Shown one piece after another: positions 10,922 through 15,895 of a DNA stretch of 15,895 bases. How positions within the stretch are numbered: the first letter of the stretch is position 1; every line of letters begins with the position of its first letter. The notes beneath the pieces are model-generated. The model searched no databases. It worked only from the letters and a program-made list of their open reading frames with translations, and had not been told where the DNA came from. Origin of the DNA: DAIDKA01 sp049792815 (GTDB taxonomy: Bacteria > Pseudomonadota > Gammaproteobacteria > Steroidobacterales > Steroidobacteraceae); assembly GCA_049792815.1 (NCBI GenBank), contig JBARBG010000062.1:1-15895 (forward strand). Reading direction: 5' to 3'. The position numbers were made by a program, and so were the translations under genes.

Positions 10922-13381
10922 GTGATTGCAATGCGCAGCCTATTCACCGCCGTACTCACTGTCAGTGGCCTGTCCATGGCCGCTGTGGCATTTGCCGCCT
11001 CCGCAACCGCGCCACCGGGCGATCCTTCACATGGCAACTGGAACACCGTCCAGAAGTACTGCTTCGATTGTCACAACGTCGAGGACTGGGCCGGCGGGGT
11101 GGCGTTTGACACCATGTCCGCCGGCGAGGTACCGCAGGACGCCAAGATCTGGGAAAAGGCGGTGCGCAAACTGCGTGGCGGCCTGATGCCCCCGCCGGGC
11201 CACAAGGCGCCCGATGCCGCGACCCGCAAGAACCTGGTCGCGTATCTGGAAACCACTCTGGATGGCGCCGACACCCATCCTGATCCGGGCCGTGTCCCGC
11301 TGCGGCGCCTGAACCGCCGCGAGTACGGCAATGCCGTGCATGACCTGATCGGCCTGGACGTCGATCCGGCGGCGTGGCTGCCTGAGGATCCGCTCAAGGA
11401 CGGTTTTGATACCGACGCTGATCTGCTGCGGGTGACGCCGAACTTCCTGGATCAGGCGGTGGCCGCCGCCCGCGCGCTGGCGCTTGAGGCCGTGGGCGAC
11501 CCGAAGGCCGCGCCGATCGACACCACCTACGGCAACATCGCCAACATGATCATCTCGCTGAATCCGCGTCCCGGGATAGGCGTGGGCGACCAGGAGAAGT
11601 ACCAGGACGGCATGCCCTTCGGCACCCGCGGCGGCATGGTTGCGGAGCACTGGTTTGCGGCTGATGGCGAATATTCCCTCACCATCGGCGACATGGCGAT
11701 GGCGCGCGAAGTGCCGAAGCTGGAGTTCGTGAGCACGGTGATCGTGCTGCTCGACGGCAAGGAGATTCACCGCGTCAATGTCGGCGGTGAGAGCGACTAC
11801 AAGGACATCGACCAGAACCTGGACGCGGGCGTGTACCACGTCAACAGCCGCCTGCGCGATATCCGCTTTCATGCCACCGCCGGCCAGCACAAGGTGGCGG
11901 TGACCTTCCTGCGGCGCAGCTACGCCGAGAGCGATGAGCGCGTCCGGCCCAATACCCTGGATGGTGGCCAGCAGCGTGTCAACGCCGTGCACGCCATGCA
12001 GATCAAGGGCCCCATGAAGATCAGCGGCATGAGTGAGACGCCGAGCCGCGCCAAGATCTTCATCTGCACGCCTGCAAGTGCTGCCGAGGAAGTGCCCTGT
12101 GCGCAGAAGATCATCGCCAACCTGGCGCAGCGCGCCTTCAGGCGCCCGGTGACCGATGAGGACATGCAGCCGCTGCTGGCCTTCTACCAGAAGGGCCGCC
12201 AGGCGGGGACCTTTGAGGTGGGCATCCGCGACGCGCTGTCCGCGATCCTCGCCAGTCCGAACTTTCTGTACCGCGCGGAAGCCGCCGGCGACGGCGTCCG
12301 TACTCTGAATGACTACGAGCTCGCCTCGCGCATGTCGTTCTTCATCTGGAGCAGCCTGCCGGACCAGGAACTGCTGGACCTTGCGGCGCAGAACCAGCTG
12401 TCAAAGCCTGCGGTGTTGAAGAGCCAGGTGCACCGCATGCTCGCCGACCCGCGTGCGGTCTCGCTCACGAACGACTTCGCGTTCCAGTGGCTCAACATCG
12501 CGAAGATGGACACCATTTCCCCGGCGCGGGCCCAGTTCAGCTATGCCAGCGGCCAGTACGATCCACGGCCGCTGTTCCGCAAGGAACTGCAGCTGTTCAT
12601 CGACAGCGTCTTCCGTTCGGATCACAGCGTGGTGGATCTGCTCACCGACGACCACACCTACCTCAACGAGCAGCTCGCGCTGCTGTATGGCATGCAGGAT
12701 GTGAAGGGCGGTGAGTTCCGCCGGGTCACGTTGACGGACCCGAACCGGTTTGGCCTGCTGGGCAAGGGCGCGGTGCTCATGACCACGGCCAATCCTGATC
12801 GCACCGCTCCGGTGCTGCGTGGGGCATGGATCATGGAGCGCATCCTGGGCACGCCGCAGGCCACGCCGCCGCCGAACGTGCCGGTCCTGACCGCGTTCGT
12901 CGCCAGCAAGCCCACCACGGTGCGTGAACGTACCGAGGTCCATCGGCGCAATCCGCCGTGCTCGGGTTGCCATTCCATCATGGATCCACTGGGCTTCGCG
13001 CTGGAGAACTTCGACACCGTGGGCGAGTTCCGCGCGATCGATCCGCAGACGCACACGCTGATCGATACCGCAGCCACGATGCCCGATGGCACGCGAATGA
13101 CCGGCCCCGCGGACCTGCACAAGGTGCTGGCCGCGCGTGGCCAACAGCTGGTGCAGACCATCACCGAGAAGCTCATGACCTACGCGGTTGGCCGGCCGAT
13201 GATCTATTCGGACATGCCAAGCGTGCGCGCCATTGCGCGCGACGCCGCGGCCGATGGTGGCCGGTTCGAGTCCATCGTACTGGGCGTCGTGAACAGCGAC
13301 GCGTTCCGCAAGCGCGCACCGGCCACGCCGCTGCCGGCGACGCTGACGACGCAGGCATCCAATCTGACTTCCGTGCACTGA
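10922..13381 (+). CDS. Exported DUF1592-family protein with two CxxCH motifs (DUF1587/1595/1592/1588/1585)
   Basis: The product is 819 residues, or 816 if the ATG at 10931 is used. The GTG at 10922 has GGGGG 7 nt upstream and is preferred slightly. A Sec signal peptide (RSLFTAVLTVSGLSMAAVAFA, cleavage after AFA) predicts export. Next comes a c-type haem motif C47-FD-C50-H51. A DUF1587-like block follows (about 127-190, PLRRLNRREYGNAVHDLIGL), then a beta-rich segment (240-370) that may be a binding module. DUF1595-like (390-450, AFRRPVTDED), DUF1592-like (460-590), DUF1588-like (605-705, ending in C680-SG-C683-H684-SIMDPLGFALENFD) and DUF1585-like (735-798) blocks complete it. This architecture is common in Planctomycetes and Acidobacteria, where it is annotated as a cytochrome-like protein, but no reaction is established. 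It starts a tight operon with DUF1552 and ankyrin genes, suggesting a shared extracytoplasmic task. Confidence 0.92.
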   Translation: MIAMRSLFTAVLTVSGLSMAAVAFAASATAPPGDPSHGNWNTVQKYCFDCHNVEDWAGGVAFDTMSAGEVPQDAKIWEKAVRKLRGGLMPPPGHKAPDAATRKNLVAYLETTLDGADTHPDPGRVPLRRLNRREYGNAVHDLIGLDVDPAAWLPEDPLKDGFDTDADLLRVTPNFLDQAVAAARALALEAVGDPKAAPIDTTYGNIANMIISLNPRPGIGVGDQEKYQDGMPFGTRGGMVAEHWFAADGEYSLTIGDMAMAREVPKLEFVSTVIVLLDGKEIHRVNVGGESDYKDIDQNLDAGVYHVNSRLRDIRFHATAGQHKVAVTFLRRSYAESDERVRPNTLDGGQQRVNAVHAMQIKGPMKISGMSETPSRAKIFICTPASAAEEVPCAQKIIANLAQRAFRRPVTDEDMQPLLAFYQKGRQAGTFEVGIRDALSAILASPNFLYRAEAAGDGVRTLNDYELASRMSFFIWSSLPDQELLDLAAQNQLSKPAVLKSQVHRMLADPRAVSLTNDFAFQWLNIAKMDTISPARAQFSYASGQYDPRPLFRKELQLFIDSVFRSDHSVVDLLTDDHTYLNEQLALLYGMQDVKGGEFRRVTLTDPNRFGLLGKGAVLMTTANPDRTAPVLRGAWIMERILGTPQATPPPNVPVLTAFVASKPTTVRERTEVHRRNPPCSGCHSIMDPLGFALENFDTVGEFRAIDPQTHTLIDTAATMPDGTRMTGPADLHKVLAARGQQLVQTITEKLMTYAVGRPMIYSDMPSVRAIARDAAADGGRFESIVLGVVNSDAFRKRAPATPLPATLTTQASNLTSVH

Positions 13382-13404
13382 AAGAGCGAAGTGGAGGCAA
13401 AGCA

Positions 13405-14679
13405 ATGTTCCTGACCAAGAAGCATCTGTCCCGCCGTACGGTCCTGAAGGGCGCCGGTGCTGTGATTTCCCTGCCGCTGCTCGATGCCATGATTCCGGCG
13501 GGCACGGCCCTGGCCGACACCCCCGCCGCCGTCAAGACCCGCCTCGGATACGTGTACTTCCCGCATGGCGCGATTCAGAAGTTCTGGACCCCGGATGGCG
13601 CCGGCAAGGATTTCAAGTTCTCGCGCATCCTCAAGCCCCTGGAAGGCATGCGCGACTACGTCACCGTGGTCAGCAACACGCGCAACAAGCCCGCTGAGAG
13701 CACCGATCCGCACGGCATCGTCGAGGCGACCTGGCTCACGTGCCTCGCCCCGACCGCCCGCGGCGAGGGACCCAATGCCGGTGTGTCCATCGATCAGGTG
13801 GCCGCGCGTCAGTTGGGCGTGGACACGCCGCTGCCGTCGCTGGAACTGTGCGGCGAACCCGGCGGCGCCGTAAATTACAGCAGCCCCGGTCAGGGACTGC
13901 CGCTGGAAGGCAATCCACGCCACGTCTTCACGACCATGTTCGGTCCTGGCGATTCCAACGCGGAGCGCAAGGGGCTGCTGCAGTCCACGGGGAGCCTCCT
14001 CGACTATGTCCAGGAATCCAGCAAGAGCCTCAGCCGCACGCTGGATGGTCCCGACCGCGCCTTGGTGAATGATTACCTGCAGGCCGTGCGCGAGGTCGAA
14101 CTGCGCGTCCAGAAACTGTCGGCCAAGGCCGATTCGCTGGGCAACCTGCCCAATGCGCCGCTGGGTGCGCCGGATGATTTTGGCGAACTGCTGGACATCC
14201 AGTTCGAGATGATCGCGCTGGCCTTCCAGACCGGCCAGACGCGCGTCGCCACCATGCGCATGGTCAAGGAAGCCAGCATGCGCACCTACCCGGTGGTCAA
14301 TGTCGATGAGGCCTTCCACCCGCTCTCGCATCATGGCGAGGATCCGGACAAGTTCGAGCGTCTGGTGCGCATCCAGGCCTACCACACTGAGCGCGTCAAC
14401 CGTTTTGCGAAGCGCCTGGCCAGCATCAAGGAAGGCAACGGCAACGTGCTCGACAATTCGATCATCCTGTTCGGCAGCAACATGGCCAACAGCGACCTGC
14501 ACAACCAGAATCCCATCCCGCAGCTGCTGCTGGGCAAGGGCGGCGGCATCAAGGGCGGCCAGCACCTGGCCATGCCAGCTTCCACCCCGCACGCCAATGT
14601 CCTGCTCACCATGGCGCAGCGTGCCGGGGTGAAGCTTGAAAAGTTCAGCGACTCCACCGGGCCGCTGGCAGACATTTGA
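13405..14679 (+). CDS. Exported DUF1552-family protein with Tat signal
   Basis: The product is 424 residues. The start ATG has GGAGG at 13393-13397 with 7-nt spacing. A longer upstream frame overlaps the DUF1592 gene and is rejected. The N-terminus carries a twin-arginine signal (SRRTVLKG, R10-R11, then a hydrophobic stretch and cleavage near AGTALA), so the protein is probably exported folded. The mature part begins RLGYVYFPHGAIQKFWTP and contains HGIVEATWLT, FHPLSHHGED and IILFGSNMANSDLHN, all typical of DUF1552. DUF1552 resembles DUF1501 proteins, which I recall as relatives of alkaline phosphatase/sulfatase folds, so a hydrolase or metal-binding role is possible but unproven. It lies 23 nt after the DUF1592 gene and one nucleotide before the ankyrin gene. 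This DUF1592-DUF1552 pairing recurs in other genomes as far as I recall, which supports a joint function. Confidence 0.92.
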   Translation: MFLTKKHLSRRTVLKGAGAVISLPLLDAMIPAGTALADTPAAVKTRLGYVYFPHGAIQKFWTPDGAGKDFKFSRILKPLEGMRDYVTVVSNTRNKPAESTDPHGIVEATWLTCLAPTARGEGPNAGVSIDQVAARQLGVDTPLPSLELCGEPGGAVNYSSPGQGLPLEGNPRHVFTTMFGPGDSNAERKGLLQSTGSLLDYVQESSKSLSRTLDGPDRALVNDYLQAVREVELRVQKLSAKADSLGNLPNAPLGAPDDFGELLDIQFEMIALAFQTGQTRVATMRMVKEASMRTYPVVNVDEAFHPLSHHGEDPDKFERLVRIQAYHTERVNRFAKRLASIKEGNGNVLDNSIILFGSNMANSDLHNQNPIPQLLLGKGGGIKGGQHLAMPASTPHANVLLTMAQRAGVKLEKFSDSTGPLADI

Positions 14680-14680
14680 T

Positions 14681-15895
14681 ATGCGCCAGGTAGGCAGGCA
14701 GGTTGCAGCGTTTGCGGTGGCTGGCCTCCTGTGGGGAGCAGCCGGATTTGCGGCCGATGCCAGCGCGCGACCCGATGGCAGCACGCCGCTGGAATGGGCG
14801 GTCTTCAAAGGCGACATCGCCCAGACGCAGAAGCTGTTGGCGGCAGGCGCCGATGTCAGGGCCACGAATGCCTACGGCGTCAACGCGATGCAGCTGGCGG
14901 CGGATGCCTCCAACACCGAACTGATCCGGGTGCTGCTCAAGGCCGGGGCCGATGCGAATTCGCCGAATCAGGACGGCGAGACGGCGCTGCATCTGGTGGC
15001 GCGCGCCGGCAATGTCGAGGCGGCAAAGCTATTGCTGAGGGCAGGGGCCGAAGTGGACCCGCACGAAAGCTTCGGCGGCCAAACGCCGCTGATGTGGGCG
15101 ACCGCGCGCCGCCATCCCGACATGGTCGAACTGCTCGCCGACAAGGGCGCTGACGTCAACGCCCGCTCGGCGGTTCGTGACTACCTGCGTGTGGCCACTG
15201 CCGAAAGTCGTGCCAAGCAGCTGGATCGTGGCGGTTTCACGCCGCTGATGTACGCGGCGCGCGAGAACTGCGGTGCCTGCGTCGAGGTGCTGCTGAAGCA
15301 CAAGGTCGATGTCAATCTGCCCGATCCGTCAGGCATCGCGCCGATGACCATCGCGATGCTGAACAGCAATTGGGACATCGCCATGCGCCTGATACAGGCG
15401 GGCGCCGATGTCAACGAGTGGGACATCTTCGGTCAGGCCCCGCTGCATGTGGCGATCGGCAACATGAACAGCCGTGGCAACGCCAACCCCCTGGATCGGG
15501 ACCGTCCCAACAAGGCGACGGGCCGTGACGTGGTGAAGCTGCTGCTGGAGCGCGGCGCCGATCCCAACCAGCAGACCTATTATCGGGCCGCGGGATTGCG
15601 CGGCTTCGGCGGCACGGGCCGCGGCACGACCCCATTCCTGGTGGCCTGCGCCAGCGGCGACATGGAGATCGTGAAGCTGCTGCTGGCCCACGGCGCGAAT
15701 CCGAAGCTCGCGACATCCGACGGCCAGGGGCCGATCATCATCGCCGTGGGTTCGCGGGCCGGCGGAACCGGCAATCCCGGTGCGGCACGGGCCGACATTC
15801 CACCTGAACCGGCCGCCGGAGCCGGCACTGAAATCCCACCGGCCACCCGGCGTGGCCGGGGCGGCCCCGGTGCTGCGCCTGGCGCAGCTGCGGCC
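14681..15895 (+). CDS. Exported ankyrin-repeat protein, 3' partial
   Basis: The frame is open from the ATG to the last base, giving 405 residues with no stop; the C-terminus lies outside the window. It begins after the DUF1552 stop with one nucleotide between, so translation is probably coupled. No clear ribosome-binding site is seen. A signal peptide (AAFAVAGLLWGAAGFA) predicts periplasmic or envelope location. Eight complete ankyrin repeats are readable, beginning near residues 33, 64, 97, 131, 183, 216, 249 and 315. Each has the TPLxxA and LLxxGADxN pattern. A ninth repeat starts near 346 and is interrupted by a Pro/Gly/Ala-rich insert. Longer insertions lie at about 163-182, 262-280 and 299-314. 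A CxxC (C197-GA-C200) sits in the fifth repeat. Ankyrin repeats mediate protein contacts, so it may be a scaffold for the two upstream proteins. Its partner and function are unknown. Confidence 0.93.
   Translation, partial: MRQVGRQVAAFAVAGLLWGAAGFAADASARPDGSTPLEWAVFKGDIAQTQKLLAAGADVRATNAYGVNAMQLAADASNTELIRVLLKAGADANSPNQDGETALHLVARAGNVEAAKLLLRAGAEVDPHESFGGQTPLMWATARRHPDMVELLADKGADVNARSAVRDYLRVATAESRAKQLDRGGFTPLMYAARENCGACVEVLLKHKVDVNLPDPSGIAPMTIAMLNSNWDIAMRLIQAGADVNEWDIFGQAPLHVAIGNMNSRGNANPLDRDRPNKATGRDVVKLLLERGADPNQQTYYRAAGLRGFGGTGRGTTPFLVACASGDMEIVKLLLAHGANPKLATSDGQGPIIIAVGSRAGGTGNPGAARADIPPEPAAGAGTEIPPATRRGRGGPGAAPGAAAA

Noticed and set aside
12958..13404. N-terminal extension of the DUF1552 gene by about 149 codons
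   Set aside because: It overlaps the DUF1592 gene in another frame. The ATG at 13405 has a strong ribosome-binding site and is followed directly by a Tat signal.
12401..13405. Minus-strand reading frame of 334 codons
   Set aside because: It is antisense to the 3' half of the DUF1592 gene, whose conserved domains are read on the plus strand. The product has no recognisable domain.
13204..14865. Minus-strand reading frame of 553 codons
   Set aside because: It is antisense to the DUF1552 gene and its flanks. Its Gln/Arg/His/Gly-rich, motif-free product is typical of shadows opposite GC-rich coding sequence.
14731..15153. Plus-strand 140-codon frame near the end of the window
   Set aside because: It is out of frame with the ankyrin gene starting at 14681, which has regular repeats and stays open to the end. 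The 140-codon product is motif-free.

Overview
The window is a high-GC bacterial chromosomal segment, most probably from a gammaproteobacterium. The evidence is the protein family variants and the gene order. pgeF followed by clpB is the same order as yfiH-clpB in Escherichia coli, and fmdB / DUF502 / aspS is a neighbourhood I associate with gammaproteobacteria. AspS and MutS also align end to end with the E. coli proteins. The last third encodes exported DUF1592, DUF1552 and ankyrin proteins. These families are typical of environmental lineages such as Acidobacteria, Planctomycetes and, among gammaproteobacteria, Steroidobacter/Nevskia-like groups. The exact lineage cannot be fixed from this sequence.

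Region 1 (1-6222, plus strand) is a compact housekeeping run: pgeF (5' end outside the window), clpB, an fmdB-type zinc-ribbon gene, a DUF502 membrane protein and aspS. Spacings are 47 nt, 17 nt, an 11-nt overlap and 13 nt. A heat-shock (sigma-32-like) promoter can be read just before clpB, and a second promoter candidate sits so close to fmdB that its transcript could be leaderless. AspS carries residues characteristic of the non-discriminating enzyme, which would imply that Asn-tRNA is made by amidotransfer.

Region 2 (6223-10490): aspS runs head-on into mutS (minus strand) with six bases between the stop codons, and both stop codons lie in the arms of one perfect 6-bp hairpin. Divergent from mutS is an unusual two-part gene. 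Its N-terminal half is a HAD-type phosphatase-like domain with all four motifs, and its C-terminal half is a polytopic membrane domain with a GYxxND motif resembling UbiA-type prenyltransferases.

Region 3 (10491-10921) is the only long stretch without an intact gene. Its first half encodes, on the minus strand, a piece of an SRPBCC/AHSA1-like domain without a start codon or ends, so it is a gene remnant. Its second half holds a candidate promoter, a dyad (CACGT-N7-ACGTG) touching the -10 element, and a 5'-leader hairpin.

Region 4 (10922-15895, plus strand) is a three-gene operon of exported proteins. A DUF1587/1595/1592/1588/1585 protein with two CxxCH motifs is followed 23 nt later by a Tat-signal DUF1552 protein, and one nucleotide after that by a signal-peptide ankyrin-repeat protein that runs off the window. 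I know of no characterised function for this set. It is the best candidate here for an undescribed system, probably an envelope or periplasmic redox or degradation module, but that role is inferred.
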